Assembly (NCBI GenBank): GCA_964551445.1
Contig: CAZKCG010000018.1
Location: forward strand, 1 to 64,000
Length of the DNA: 64,000 nucleotides
Source of the DNA: DAOPXV01 sp964551445
GTDB taxonomy: Bacteria > Muiribacteriota > UBA9980
Direction of reading: 5' to 3'
The stretch's first letter is position 1. Every line of letters starts with the position of its first letter. Under the pieces are notes generated by a model, which worked only from the letters and a program-made list of their open reading frames with translations, made no database searches and was not told the origin of the DNA. The position numbers and the translations under genes are program-made. This document shows positions 40,590 through 50,875 of the stretch, piece after piece.

Positions 40590-43500
40590 TTATTTTAACG
40601 ACGGAGCCGAGGCGGGATACCCGACATTCGCGCGCTGCGAGTCTCTCGTTCCATTCGCGTCAGTTAAAACGGCGTACAATTCAGCGTTTCCCGCGGGAGT
40701 TCCTGGCGCAATCGGGTATTCGGTTATGGAAACGGAATTGAACGGACCGGAACTGCCGTTGAGCGAAATTTTATATTCTACCGTTCCGCCCGGAGGAGGA
40801 GTGACGGGATTCCATATCAGCCTCTTCGGGGTCGAAGCGCCGTCGTATATAAAGCCCGTGGGAGCCGGAGGCGGAGTATTTGCGGGAACCGTGAATGAGT
40901 TTGAACTCACATACGCGCCGCTCTTATAAGATACCATGTATATTACGTTCTGAGGGTTGGCTGTCTGTGAAACAAGTGGCACGTTCAAGACGACCGCCGG
41001 GTTATTCGCGGCGCCGTTGAACGATGATAGCGTGACCTGGGTCTCGGCTCCGCCGTCTATCTTCTGTTTTACCGCGAAATCCGCGAACGCGGGGGCGATC
41101 GTGGGCGCGGGAGTTATATTGAGGTTGATGACGCCGTTACTAACGTTGGTTATGGCCACGGATGATCCGCCAGTTTGCGCGGGAACCGTGAACGGGCTCG
41201 AACTTATGTACGCGCCGCCCTTATACGATACCATGTATACGACGTTTTGCGGGCTGGCCGTCTGTGAAACAAGAGGTACGTTCAAAACTACTACAGGGTT
41301 ATTCGCGGCGCCGTTGAACGATGATAGCGTGACCTGGGTCTCGGCTCCGCCGTCTATCTTCTGTTTTACCGCGAAATCCGCGAACGCGGGGGCGATCGTG
41401 GGCGCGGGAGTTATATTGAGGTTGATAACGCCGTTACTCACGTTGGTTATGGTCACGGATGATCCGGCGCCGCCCGTTGTCGAGTAAATTTGAGACATTT
41501 CCGCCGAATTCGTCATCGTTGCTTTTAAAGCTATGGCGCGGATCCTGTAGTTCGAAACCGAGGCAGGAACGCTCACGCCAAGCGGCGCCGATCCGGTCTG
41601 GAATGTGGTCGCCGTTGCAGGATCGGTACCGTCGGTGGTATATCTTATGGTCGCTCCGATCGTCGGACAATCTATCGTTACGTTCATGGCCGCGTTCGGA
41701 TAACTGCCGCCGGCCGGATTAAAGGTCGGCGCGGCTACCGTGTTGGCTCCGCCTACCGTATATGTAGCGAAAGCGGTCGGCGAGAATAGCGCGCCGTCGA
41801 TAACGATAGCCTTAACGGTCATCGAAGCATTAAGAATAAAACCGCCGCCGTATGGCAGGCCGTTAACGAGCGTCGGCTCGGTATTGTCTATAGTATATTT
41901 AATCGTCGCGTTGGTCCTGGCCGAATCGAGAACATCCTTAACTATGGTTATCATCTGACCTGCATTATAATTTCCGCCCACGGGCGTTATTATCGGCTTC
42001 ACGGGATTAGTCGAACCCGCGGGGAAAGTATTGTAAACGGCTAAGGACACCGGGGAATAAACACCATTGTTTATATATACGGCTTTTATGACCATTTTCG
42101 TTGACGCCGGCACGGCGATCGGATTTGAATAGGTCACGGCGATGGCGCTGTTCGGATCGGACGGGTCCGGCGGGTCTACCGGCTCGATTCCAGGGCTGGA
42201 ACTTGAACTCGTGGTATATTTAATAACCGCGCCGGCAACGGGAGAAACCAAAGTAACGCCGTTCGGAATTCCGGCCGGATAGTTTCCGGGAAGCGGATTG
42301 AATTGAAGGCCGCTGCCAGAATTGCCCAAACCGTAAGCAATATTAATAAAAGGCGTTTCACGGGAATCGTTGCCGTCAGCGCTTCTGGATTTAAGATGAA
42401 GTTCCAGATTGACCTGCGTCGAAACTGTTCCAAGAGCCGCTTTAAGCGAAGCGGGCTGAGTAAGAAGAGGATTTATATTTCCAAGCGTGAATTCAACAGG
42501 CGTCGTTGAAGCTATTGCGGAAGGCAGGGTCGCTTCCAGTAACGCCGTTCCGTATGAAGCAGCCTGCGGATTGACCATTACGATCTCTAATTTTCCCGGA
42601 TAAGCTTTCCCTATATTGACCGCGAGCCGCGAATTATCCGCATTTACCAATGGATTTACTACGCTTGCGGCGAGAACGTCATTTATAAAATTAGGGCCGT
42701 TGCCCGAACCGTTATCGTTGGCCGGTATCGCATCAGGACCTCCGAATACAGGCATCGGCGGAACGAAAGTATTTCCGGAAGCGACAGACCTGTTCCTGGA
42801 AACTGGATCGATATAAACGAATTTGAGGTTGCCGCCCGGATCGATCGGAGTGAAATCGACGTCGGAATAGCCGCTCGCAGTGATCTTTTTGCCGGCCGCA
42901 AGTATGCCTGAATCAAAGGAACCTATCATTACCCCGAGATCGAAATTAGCGTCAGCGGCGAATTCAAAATTGGCGTTTGAATTTTTAATAACGTATTTTC
43001 CAGGCGGAACGTATCCGAGCCTTAATGCGCTTATTGACGTCGCGGGAGCCGGAGGTATCTTTCCGTCGTCGACAATCTGTGATTCAATGTTGCGCGGAGT
43101 GATCAGGGAATACGAAACGATATAATTCGGATTCAGTTCGATACCCATGGTCGTAAGAGTTCCAGGTTGATATGGAGCCGCGGCGGTATTTGATATGGTT
43201 TTAAAAATGTGAGTGACGCCGTTCATTTCGTAAAGCATCATTTTTCCGCCGGAGTCGCCGACTGGCAGGTTGGATATTTTAAAACCTTTAAGGTCGTTAT
43301 ACCAGGTAATGTTATTAATGTCCGGCGGCGCGGGAACGGATCCGGCATGGACCCAACCCGACGAATTGCCGGCGGGATCTTTGTAACTGTAATAAATATT
43401 GTCGCCAGCCTTGAGAACGGGAACGCCCTTGATAGCTATATCGCCAGCGGCGTGAGCTTTTACGAACGCCAGTTCGCCGGCGAGCATGACAACGGCGGTT

Positions 43501-46334
43501 GTATCAAGCGGAGAAGCAGCCGGAGTATAACCTAACTCCAGAGCGGCAATTTCCGGATAATTTATCGCTGTCGTGAAGCTTACCCTGGAAAATCCGTTGC
43601 TGAAACCTATCACATTCGCCTGAACGAGAGGACCGGGAGCGGGCGGAGGATATGTGTCGGGACTTATATCGAACCCGACTTTTGTTACTGGAACTTCCTT
43701 TGGAGACGCCGCGGTAGCGTCAATAATACCATTGCTGGAGAAAAACTCAAGGCCCGTTCCGGAAAGTCCGCCTTTAACACCGAGCTTTTGTTGATCAACG
43801 GTAAAATCTTTCGGGGTAGTTATTAAAACGGTTCTTCCGGAAGGATCGTTCTTTATATCGATAGCCGCCATGGTTCCGGGCGCAAGAGAAACTCCGCCGA
43901 CCATTACGGCCGTAGGATTGAAGTTCTGAACCGAAACGGCCTTGTTGAAATTAAGCCTTAAATTATTAGATGAAGTTATGACGGCCGCGTTAAGAACCAG
44001 CGAATTGAAAGGAATTATGTCGAATGTGAAATTCAGGTTCCTTGTAACGCCGTTCTCTGAATATGAAGCTGAGACCGTCGAAGAACCGGTAGCCGCAGGA
44101 GCGTTATAAAAGCTTCCGGTAATAGTTCCCGCGCCAACCAGGACGGACCATGAAGGCAGAACTTCAGCGGTGGTTTGATCTGAATAGGTCGCTATGGTCT
44201 TAATGGCGGAAAGATCATAAACCGCCGAAACTTCTATTGTCGAAGGCGGTTTTACAAAAAACATGCCTATAAGTTTTTTCGCGAGCGATGTTACGGTCAG
44301 CTTGAAAGCGGCGGTCTTGAATATGCCGTTCTCAGAATATCCGGCCGTTAAAACTGCGGTTTCAAAAAAACCGGGTGCGTTATAAGCGTTAGACGAAATT
44401 GTACCGGAACCGGAAGATATTGACCAGGCCGGAACAATAACGGCGACGGAACCGTCGATATATCTGGCTCTTACGATTATCGCCGAAAGGTCATATATCG
44501 ATGAGACCTCGGCAGTATCGGATATTTTAGACATAATGAGAGAATCGAGTTCTCTTGCGTTCAGAACGTTAAGGGCGAAATCAGAGGACACGGTGACGCC
44601 GTTCTGCGAATAAACCGCTCTGAAAATCGCCCGGCCTTCCGCGGGATAAGGCGTATAAACTCCGTTTGCGAGGCTGCCTGAGGCTGAAACTACCTGCCAG
44701 GAGGGAGTAACGTCAAGCGATGAACCGTCTGAATAAAAAACCGTCGTTTTAACCCGGGCGCCGATATCATAGTTCAAACCGGCTTCGACGGTGTCAGAGC
44801 CTGGTAAAAGGCGCAGCGAGGTCGGGAGTTTTTCAGCGACGCGTTCCAATTGGACACCGATGCCGTCCATAACGAACCCATAATCATCAACGGTTATTGC
44901 AAAAGAAGCATGAGCCTGATAATATTGCGGGGCCGTAACCGTCAGCATATAATTTCCGGCGGTGAACCCGCCCGCTACCCTATAAAAACCTCGGCTGTCG
45001 GTAACCGCGCTCGCGCCTGAGGGCGAAACTGTGACAGTAGCACCGGGAACGCCTACCGCGTTCAGAAAAGTACCGGAGCTGTTTCTTTCAACTACTTTTC
45101 CGGCGAGTACCTGGACGGAAGATGAATTTTTAAGCGCGATAAATTTATTGTCGACGATATTTTTCATGCTTGAGATATCGATAAGTCCCTGAAAATTACC
45201 GGACTCCACAAGAACAAGTTTTCCCTGGTCGGGCGGTAAAAGCGTTGCCCTTCCGATATATAGCTTTCCGCCGGTGAGATAAATTTCAGTGCTGCCCATG
45301 CTTCCGTTCGGATATTCAGCCATCATTATAGCTTCAACCGCCGTTTTCGGAAGCGTTATATCGAGCTTCCAGAAGCCCGTCGGGTCCGTTACCGTTGAAT
45401 ACTCGCGGCCGTCCGTAATAACCGCGACTTTTTTACCGACGGCCGGTGAAATCAACCGTGATACTGGAGATGCGGCAGTGGTTGTATCATATTTCAAGTA
45501 TCCGGCGACCGTGGTGTTCGCCGCCGAAGACGATAAAACGGATATCGGACCGCTCGCGACGGTGATCCCGCCATAAGAAGCCGTCAAATTTAGAGAAGAT
45601 GCTGTGCCCTGTAAAATATTTGAGACCAGTATTCCCGAAAAAGAAGCGACGCCGTTAACGGGAACCACTGAAACGCCGCCGGAAAGAAGAACGCCCGGAA
45701 TGGAAACAGTCACGGGCAGATTAGAAGCTGAAAGAGCGCTTCCAAACTGGTCGAAGATCTTAACCGTGAACGCCGGTATCGTGCTTCCGGAAATGATGGA
45801 CGACACAGGCTGAGCCGGCTCCATAACGAGCTTTGAAGCTACCCGCGGTATCTGCTTCGTTCCGGAAAAATTAAGAGTAACGAATATCTGGTTATAATCA
45901 GGGTTTCCCAATGCTTCCTTGTTAGATCTTATAAAAACCTCGGATGACCCGATAAAAACTCTTTCAAAATCATCAGCTGAGCTGTACCTTAAAGCTGCCA
46001 CGATGAGAACCTCATAGGTAGAATGAACCGAGAATTCCTCTTCAAAAACAACGCTGCCCTGCTGATATTCGGATATTTTCCCCGACGGGGTGTGCGCGTT
46101 GCTCAGGTCTTTTATAACGACGGTGACTATCCCCTGCGCGTTAGACGGAATAGGGTCCGTCTCAAGGGCGCGATCGGGCGACGATGTGTTAAACGACATC
46201 TTAAGCGACGCTTTGGCTCTTTCGTCTGAACCGTCCGGAAGGCCTGATCCGCCGCCGGAACAACCGCTTATAATAAAAAAAGCCGCAAGTAAAAAGATCA
46301 GAAGTAATGGAATTGTCCTTGAAAACGTTCTCAT
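40590..46334 (-). CDS. Giant surface lipoprotein with Ig-like and chitobiase-C-terminal-like repeats
   Basis: 1,914 residues from the ATG at 46334, which has AAGGAG 10 nt upstream; the ATG nine bases earlier lies too close to that site. The lipobox IISGC ends at Cys25, followed by a Gly/Ser linker, so the protein should be anchored to a membrane and probably exposed. Residues about 280-500 include carboxypeptidase-regulatory-like segments. About 510-830 hold three bacterial Ig-like domains with 'IEVSAVYDLSAIKTIATYSD'-type repeats. About 1,390-1,640 carry CHB_HEX_C_1-like repeats (GATIRYTTDGTDP). Two nearly identical 99-residue repeats follow, then a fibronectin-like end. Likely an adhesin or extracellular matrix protein. 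Confidence 0.85.
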   Translation of the reverse strand: MRTFSRTIPLLLIFLLAAFFIISGCSGGGSGLPDGSDERAKASLKMSFNTSSPDRALETDPIPSNAQGIVTVVIKDLSNAHTPSGKISEYQQGSVVFEEEFSVHSTYEVLIVAALRYSSADDFERVFIGSSEVFIRSNKEALGNPDYNQIFVTLNFSGTKQIPRVASKLVMEPAQPVSSIISGSTIPAFTVKIFDQFGSALSASNLPVTVSIPGVLLSGGVSVVPVNGVASFSGILVSNILQGTASSLNLTASYGGITVASGPISVLSSSAANTTVAGYLKYDTTTAASPVSRLISPAVGKKVAVITDGREYSTVTDPTGFWKLDITLPKTAVEAIMMAEYPNGSMGSTEIYLTGGKLYIGRATLLPPDQGKLVLVESGNFQGLIDISSMKNIVDNKFIALKNSSSVQVLAGKVVERNSSGTFLNAVGVPGATVTVSPSGASAVTDSRGFYRVAGGFTAGNYMLTVTAPQYYQAHASFAITVDDYGFVMDGIGVQLERVAEKLPTSLRLLPGSDTVEAGLNYDIGARVKTTVFYSDGSSLDVTPSWQVVSASGSLANGVYTPYPAEGRAIFRAVYSQNGVTVSSDFALNVLNARELDSLIMSKISDTAEVSSIYDLSAIIVRARYIDGSVAVIVPAWSISSGSGTISSNAYNAPGFFETAVLTAGYSENGIFKTAAFKLTVTSLAKKLIGMFFVKPPSTIEVSAVYDLSAIKTIATYSDQTTAEVLPSWSVLVGAGTITGSFYNAPAATGSSTVSASYSENGVTRNLNFTFDIIPFNSLVLNAAVITSSNNLRLNFNKAVSVQNFNPTAVMVGGVSLAPGTMAAIDIKNDPSGRTVLITTPKDFTVDQQKLGVKGGLSGTGLEFFSSNGIIDATAASPKEVPVTKVGFDISPDTYPPPAPGPLVQANVIGFSNGFSRVSFTTAINYPEIAALELGYTPAASPLDTTAVVMLAGELAFVKAHAAGDIAIKGVPVLKAGDNIYYSYKDPAGNSSGWVHAGSVPAPPDINNITWYNDLKGFKISNLPVGDSGGKMMLYEMNGVTHIFKTISNTAAAPYQPGTLTTMGIELNPNYIVSYSLITPRNIESQIVDDGKIPPAPATSISALRLGYVPPGKYVIKNSNANFEFAADANFDLGVMIGSFDSGILAAGKKITASGYSDVDFTPIDPGGNLKFVYIDPVSRNRSVASGNTFVPPMPVFGGPDAIPANDNGSGNGPNFINDVLAASVVNPLVNADNSRLAVNIGKAYPGKLEIVMVNPQAASYGTALLEATLPSAIASTTPVEFTLGNINPLLTQPASLKAALGTVSTQVNLELHLKSRSADGNDSRETPFINIAYGLGNSGSGLQFNPLPGNYPAGIPNGVTLVSPVAGAVIKYTTSSSSSPGIEPVDPPDPSDPNSAIAVTYSNPIAVPASTKMVIKAVYINNGVYSPVSLAVYNTFPAGSTNPVKPIITPVGGNYNAGQMITIVKDVLDSARTNATIKYTIDNTEPTLVNGLPYGGGFILNASMTVKAIVIDGALFSPTAFATYTVGGANTVAAPTFNPAGGSYPNAAMNVTIDCPTIGATIRYTTDGTDPATATTFQTGSAPLGVSVPASVSNYRIRAIALKATMTNSAEMSQIYSTTGGAGSSVTITNVSNGVINLNITPAPTIAPAFADFAVKQKIDGGAETQVTLSSFNGAANNPVVVLNVPLVSQTASPQNVVYMVSYKGGAYISSSPFTVPAQTGGSSVAITNVSNGVINLNITPAPTIAPAFADFAVKQKIDGGAETQVTLSSFNGAANNPAVVLNVPLVSQTANPQNVIYMVSYKSGAYVSSNSFTVPANTPPPAPTGFIYDGASTPKRLIWNPVTPPPGGTVEYKISLNGSSGPFNSVSITEYPIAPGTPAGNAELYAVLTDANGTRDSQRANVGYPASAPSLK
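40925..41460 (-). repeat. Tandem 297-bp duplication in the giant lipoprotein
   Basis: Two copies with a 297-bp period encode 99-residue units beginning 'ITNVSNGVINLNITPAPTIA'. A core of about 130 bp is identical at DNA level, while edges differ at scattered positions. This suggests recent duplication or ongoing gene conversion. Confidence 0.85.
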
Positions 46335-46443
46335 GAAAATCATTCTCCTTAAAATATTTTTATTAAAAACAAATTACTAGTTCAATTCGTATGAAACCAG
46401 GCCGGAATAACTTTCAAGACAAAAGCGCTCCGCCATTGTTCAT

Positions 46444-46472
46444 ATAATACTAATTTAACAAATAAATGTCAA
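46444..46472 (-). promoter_or_regulatory. Promoter of the giant lipoprotein gene
   Basis: TTGACA, 17-bp spacer, TATTAT on the minus strand; it gives a leader of about 100 nt. Confidence 0.75.
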
Positions 46473-46592
46473 TACATCAGATTCAAAAAATAGGACCGGA
46501 AACACCATAAGATAAAAACAGGCGCGCAAAATATTCAACTGTTAAAAAAACGGGCCTTTAAATCCGCCAATTAAGGTTCGTCAACAAATTCA

Positions 46593-46621
46593 TTGACATA
46601 TTAGGGGGTTTGGAATAAAAT
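46593..46621 (+). promoter_or_regulatory. Promoter of the LolA-like gene
   Basis: TTGACA (46,593-46,598), 17-bp spacer, TAAAAT (46,616-46,621), with GGAGGCGATGTA just before the ATG at 46,641. The leader is only about 12 nt. Confidence 0.78.
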
Positions 46622-46640
46622 CCATTCCGGAGGCGATGTA

Positions 46641-47369
46641 ATGAGAACAATAATTACAACGGGCGTGTCATTTCCGGTTTTATTATTCACCGCCTGCCTT
46701 ATTTTCCCCTCTCTCTCTCAGGCCGCGGGCGATACTGACGTTATCGTTATAGAACGCCGGACCGATAAGAACGGGCCGGCCTTAAAAACGCTTTCAAGCG
46801 ACGAAGTGCTGCTTCGCGAACTGATAAAAAAATTCAGCGAAAATATATGCTACGAAACAGAAAATACCCTTAATCAAGCGTCATCAACAACGATCAGGCG
46901 CGCCCGCCTTTTTGTCCGCGACGCGTCAAATATAAGGCTTGAAAGTTCCACCGGCGATGGAACGGAAATAGTTTCGGTATATTCCGGCGGCGGAGCATGG
47001 ATATATTTTCCTAAAACAAATATAATAATCGACATTCCCGGAAAGGCAAAAAAATCCGCAGGCGTCAATCTCCAATACGATTTCATAGGCGGTTATATCG
47101 CGAACCCGTCCGATTACATCGTGCTGAAAAACAGCGAAGGCGCTTTTTTAACGTATGAAATCTCCGGCCCGCCCGGCAACACGAAAGCGTCTTACCGGTT
47201 CACCGCGGAAGGACTGCCTGATCGCATAACCATCATCGAAGACGGTTTGGGAACCCGGGAAATCAAGATCAAAAACGTAATTACGGGGCCGATAGAAGAA
47301 AAACTCTTCAAGAGGCCTGAAAACGCAGTTAAAATGCCGTTAAACGAAATACCCGATATTGAAAGGTAA
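46641..47369 (+). CDS. LolA-like periplasmic protein
   Basis: 242 residues. Signal peptide with cleavage after SQA (about residue 28). The mature part has the half-barrel pattern of LolA/outer-membrane lipoprotein-sorting proteins: 'RRARLFVRDASNIRLESSTG', 'IVSVYSGGGAWIYFPKTNII' and 'GLPDRITIIEDGLGTREIKI'. Proteins of this fold carry lipoproteins or other lipids across the periplasm. The gene lies divergent from the giant lipoprotein and just upstream of another secreted protein. A LolA-fold protein with unknown cargo is a safer statement than LolA itself. Confidence 0.7.
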   Translation: MRTIITTGVSFPVLLFTACLIFPSLSQAAGDTDVIVIERRTDKNGPALKTLSSDEVLLRELIKKFSENICYETENTLNQASSTTIRRARLFVRDASNIRLESSTGDGTEIVSVYSGGGAWIYFPKTNIIIDIPGKAKKSAGVNLQYDFIGGYIANPSDYIVLKNSEGAFLTYEISGPPGNTKASYRFTAEGLPDRITIIEDGLGTREIKIKNVITGPIEEKLFKRPENAVKMPLNEIPDIER

Positions 47370-47375
47370 CTGTAA

Positions 47376-48575
47376 TTGTTTATTTCACGAAATAAAAATC
47401 TAATAAAGCTGATTCTGATAGCGCTCTTTTTTCTGCTTCTCAACCGTCAGCCTTCAGCCGCGGCCGGAAAATTCGAAGATACCGAAAAACATCTTATGAA
47501 TTTTGAAATTTATTTTCTGAAAAACGAAGAAAAAAAGGCCATGGCCGAATTCAAAAAATTCGAGGGTACTCTTTCCACGGGAAATAAAGAAACCTTAAAT
47601 AATGGTTACGGCGATATTTACATAGTATATTCAGCCTTCATAAATTACGTCTCGTCATTTCGCGCCCCTGAAAATGCCGTTTCAGCAAAAGAAAATAATA
47701 AAATAAATAATCATCTTTTTGCGCTGTTCTTTCAAAAATATGACGCGCTTTTGAAAGAACAGAGGAACCTCGCAGGAACTAAACAAATATCGCCCGATCT
47801 TATTTCATATCTCGAAGAGCTTAATAAAAATAAAGAAAGCGAAAAAGGCCCCGGCTCAAACTATGATCTTCTGATATCCGCGGAATTTGAAACTTCCATA
47901 AAAGACGCCGCTTTGATCCGCTTTATTTCAGGCCGGCCGCTTTTTTTATTCATGCTTTACAAGAACGTTAAAGAAGCCGGCAATGATTTTCAGGTTTCTT
48001 TTCTAAAAAGCATGATATCCAAAAATGTTCCGGCCGACATTTTAGCCATAAGCGATTTCCCTGAATTCACCGGCGGTGAACCGGCCGTAAAAAAAGACGG
48101 ATGCGCGGTTTTCGACGCGAGCCTTATGAGTTCGTTCAATTGCGATGGAAATAAAATATCTTCCGCGGCTCTTCTGCGCGCGGCTCTGAAAAACAAAGCT
48201 TTAAAAAAAGCCGATCTTTCAAATGCCGCGGCGGCCAGGATCGTTTTTTCAAAATATTGCTTTTATTTCGATATCGCCGGAGCGGCCGTAACGAAATTTT
48301 CAAACGAAGCCCCGGATTCCGCAGTTATAGAACTTCAAAAAGGAAGAAAAATAGACATTAAACCCAAAAAATTCGACGGCATCCTTTCCGAGGCTGCATT
48401 TTTGAAAAACTGCCGGAAGATCAAATATAACGATATGAATTTTTATTCATGCCCCGAAACATCTCACAAAACTTTTCTGATGAATACCGGACGCGATTTC
48501 ATGGAAATAGTTTTCATAAATTTCGATTCCGGCGTCGAAGCTCAAGCGGTTTTAAATTCTTTTAAAACGCTCTGA
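47376..48575 (+). CDS. Secreted protein of unknown function
   Basis: 399 residues with a TTG start at 47376; AAAGG lies 9 nt upstream and no ATG keeps the signal peptide. The N-terminus (NLIKLILIALFFLLLNRQPS) is a signal peptide with probable cleavage after SAAA. The mature protein is mixed alpha/beta and Lys/Phe-rich. Start is 6 nt after the LolA-like stop, so the two form an operon and may work together in the envelope. It ends 1 nt from the convergent TPR/MORN gene. No family recognised. Confidence 0.7.
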   Translation: MFISRNKNLIKLILIALFFLLLNRQPSAAAGKFEDTEKHLMNFEIYFLKNEEKKAMAEFKKFEGTLSTGNKETLNNGYGDIYIVYSAFINYVSSFRAPENAVSAKENNKINNHLFALFFQKYDALLKEQRNLAGTKQISPDLISYLEELNKNKESEKGPGSNYDLLISAEFETSIKDAALIRFISGRPLFLFMLYKNVKEAGNDFQVSFLKSMISKNVPADILAISDFPEFTGGEPAVKKDGCAVFDASLMSSFNCDGNKISSAALLRAALKNKALKKADLSNAAAARIVFSKYCFYFDIAGAAVTKFSNEAPDSAVIELQKGRKIDIKPKKFDGILSEAAFLKNCRKIKYNDMNFYSCPETSHKTFLMNTGRDFMEIVFINFDSGVEAQAVLNSFKTL

Positions 48576-48576
48576 A

Positions 48577-50775
48577 CTATACGCCGTTAAAAAAATCCGC
48601 CCACCCGGCATGATCGAAATGATCGCCGTTCCCGAAAAATATCTGTTTCACGACCATGCCGGAACAGTTATATTTTTTAGCCGTTCCGCTTTCACGCCCG
48701 CCGGAGTAATTTATCTCGAATTTCATATAATGCTTTGAGTTTTCTACCGCGTAATGTTTCGCGACGCCTTCTTTTTTATCGTTTTTATAATTTTCTTCGC
48801 GCAAAAGAACTCCCGAACGGTCGAAATATCTGGCGATGCCGTTAAGAAGACCTTTTTTATAGTTTTTTTCAACCTCGCATGTTACGCCGTCAGGAAAGTA
48901 AAATCTTGAAATTTTCTCGAGTTTTCCGTTCTCATAATATTCGCGGCGCTGTAGTTTTCCGCTTTCGTAATAGTATTCACACTTGCCGTGAGGACTTCCG
49001 TTCGCGTAATTTTTAACGGCTATAAGTTTTTTTCCAAGATTATAATATAAACATTCACCCTTTAACTCGCCGTCCTCGTAAACCTCGTTGCCATAAAGTC
49101 CTTCTTTTTCAAAGCTTTTCATCATGCCCGATAGCGGAACGCCGTTCGCGTCATAAAATCTTTCATATACGGCATGATCGAAATGGTATACCGACTCGCG
49201 CAAAAGAGTTCCTTCCGGAGAATAAAGCCTGCGAACGCCATGTTCCATACCGTTTGCAAAATATGTCTCTTTCGCGATATTTCCAGATTTGTCAAAAGCC
49301 AGAGAAATACCGTTTAAAATTCCGTTTTTATAATAAGCGACATCGGATACGATGCCGCTTTCATAAAAAAATTTGGAAAAGCCGTCTTTTTTGTATCCAT
49401 TATAAAACGAGGCGGACCTGACCATGCCATTTTCATAAAACTCTCTTTTCAGGTTTTTAACCGATAACGGATAGTTCCCTTGAAAAAGTGAGGCAAGCGT
49501 TTTAGCATACGCGGCGGAGGCGGAGGCGACCGATTTGACCATGGCCAGATCCGACCGCGCGGCGGTCTTATCGTTTCGGGCCATATGAACGACCGACCTG
49601 CAATAATATTGTTCAGACAGGGGTTTCAATGAAATGGCTGAAGAGTAATCCGCTGACGCGCCTTCCATATCGCCTGTCGTTTGCCTGACGAGGCCGCGGC
49701 GGGAGTAAAATTCATCGTTTTCGACGCTTATACTCACGGCGGCGTTCAGTTCGTCCAGGGCTTCGGCAACAAAACCCGAATAGACTTTTAAAAGCCCGAA
49801 CTGGCACCGGGAATAGGAATTGTTATGATTGAACTTCAGAGACTTGACCAGATCGATAGCCGCTTCGATGAACTCGGATTTTTCGATCCTTATAAGAGCC
49901 GATGAGTAAAAGTCGCGGCTTATGGTCTCATTAAATGTTGCGGCGGTATCGATATCGCCGTGAATGATTATTCGTTCGTAAGTTTGATCGAGATTATCGC
50001 GCGCCTTTTGAAATGAAGGACACTTGCTTACGGCATCTTTAAAATAGACGGCTGCTTCCTCGAGCTTTTTTAAGGAACGGTACATCTCTCCTATAAGATT
50101 AGCCAGAATGTGATCAGCAGTGTCTATTTCAAACGCCTTTTTATAGAATTCGAGAGCCTCTTCGATAAATTTTCGCTTTTCGTAGTACGACGCTATCTTT
50201 TTATACGCCTGGCTATATCCTGGGTCGACGCTCAAGGCGAACTTGAAATTATTTAGCGCCGCGTCTTCCTCGCCTTTTTTTTCGTTGGCTTCACCCAGAG
50301 CCATATAGTATTCAGGCCTGGGCGGGCCCAGCTCTATCGCATAACTATAATTTCTGATGGCGCCTTTGACGTCTCCGTTATCCATACGGATGTTGCCGAG
50401 AGTGTAATAAATGTCAGGATCATTCGGAGAAGCTTTGATAGCCTGACCGTAAAAATATACCGCCTTTTTCGCGTGTCCGAGTTTTTCATGACAGCGCCCG
50501 GCGAAAACCAGCGCGTTTATAAAGGCGGGAGACAGTTCGGAAGCCGCTTTAAAGCAGTCAAGAGCTTCTCCGTATTTTTTCATATTAAAAAGTATCTCTC
50601 CGAGGGCGTACCGGGCCTCGTGATCGTCATGACGGTATTTCACGGCGTTCCTGTAATAAAATACCGCTTCGTCATGCATTCCGGCTTCTTCATAGATCCC
50701 GGCGAGCTCGGCGTTCAAAGAAGGGTTGGCTGGTTTTGATCTAAGCAGCGTTTTTAATTCTTCGATCCTGTCCAT
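48577..50775 (-). CDS. TPR + MORN_2 (YwqK-like) repeat protein
   Basis: 732 residues from the ATG at 50775. An ATG six bases upstream is in frame, but the candidate -10 box ends only 2 nt before it. Residues 1-410 are about eleven TPR units ('EARYALGEILFNMKKYGEAL', 'PDIYYTLGNIRMDNGDVKGA'). Residues about 420-720 are about a dozen MORN_2 repeats ('GVRRLYSPEGTLLRESVYHF', 'GKCEYYYESGKLQRREYYEN'), the repeat of the so-called YwqK antitoxin family. No signal peptide, so cytoplasmic. A divergent gene encodes a protein of the same design. MORN_2 repeats bind partners; which is unknown. Confidence 0.88.
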   Translation of the reverse strand: MDRIEELKTLLRSKPANPSLNAELAGIYEEAGMHDEAVFYYRNAVKYRHDDHEARYALGEILFNMKKYGEALDCFKAASELSPAFINALVFAGRCHEKLGHAKKAVYFYGQAIKASPNDPDIYYTLGNIRMDNGDVKGAIRNYSYAIELGPPRPEYYMALGEANEKKGEEDAALNNFKFALSVDPGYSQAYKKIASYYEKRKFIEEALEFYKKAFEIDTADHILANLIGEMYRSLKKLEEAAVYFKDAVSKCPSFQKARDNLDQTYERIIIHGDIDTAATFNETISRDFYSSALIRIEKSEFIEAAIDLVKSLKFNHNNSYSRCQFGLLKVYSGFVAEALDELNAAVSISVENDEFYSRRGLVRQTTGDMEGASADYSSAISLKPLSEQYYCRSVVHMARNDKTAARSDLAMVKSVASASAAYAKTLASLFQGNYPLSVKNLKREFYENGMVRSASFYNGYKKDGFSKFFYESGIVSDVAYYKNGILNGISLAFDKSGNIAKETYFANGMEHGVRRLYSPEGTLLRESVYHFDHAVYERFYDANGVPLSGMMKSFEKEGLYGNEVYEDGELKGECLYYNLGKKLIAVKNYANGSPHGKCEYYYESGKLQRREYYENGKLEKISRFYFPDGVTCEVEKNYKKGLLNGIARYFDRSGVLLREENYKNDKKEGVAKHYAVENSKHYMKFEINYSGGRESGTAKKYNCSGMVVKQIFFGNGDHFDHAGWADFFNGV

Positions 50776-50783
50776 ATACATTA

Positions 50784-50812
50784 AAAATACTATATAACAA
50801 AATATTTGTCAA
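50784..50812 (-). promoter_or_regulatory. Promoter of the leftward TPR/MORN gene
   Basis: TTGACA, 17-bp spacer, TATTTT on the minus strand. Eight nucleotides separate the -10 box from the ATG at 50,775, again predicting a leaderless message. Confidence 0.5.
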
Positions 50813-50837
50813 CAGATTAAAACCGGTTGAAAATAAC

Positions 50838-50866
50838 TTGAATTTAATTATTAAAAGTGATAAGAT
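50838..50866 (+). promoter_or_regulatory. Promoter of the rightward TPR/MORN gene
   Basis: TTGAAT (50,838-50,843), 17-bp spacer, TAAGAT (50,861-50,866), ending 9 nt before the ATG at 50,876. Same geometry as the HEAT gene. Confidence 0.55.
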
Positions 50867-50875
50867 GAAAATAAT

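Noticed and set aside
46874..47443. Minus-strand open frames opposite the LolA-like gene
   Set aside because: No ribosome sites and no family resemblance; the sense gene has a promoter, ribosome site and signal peptide.
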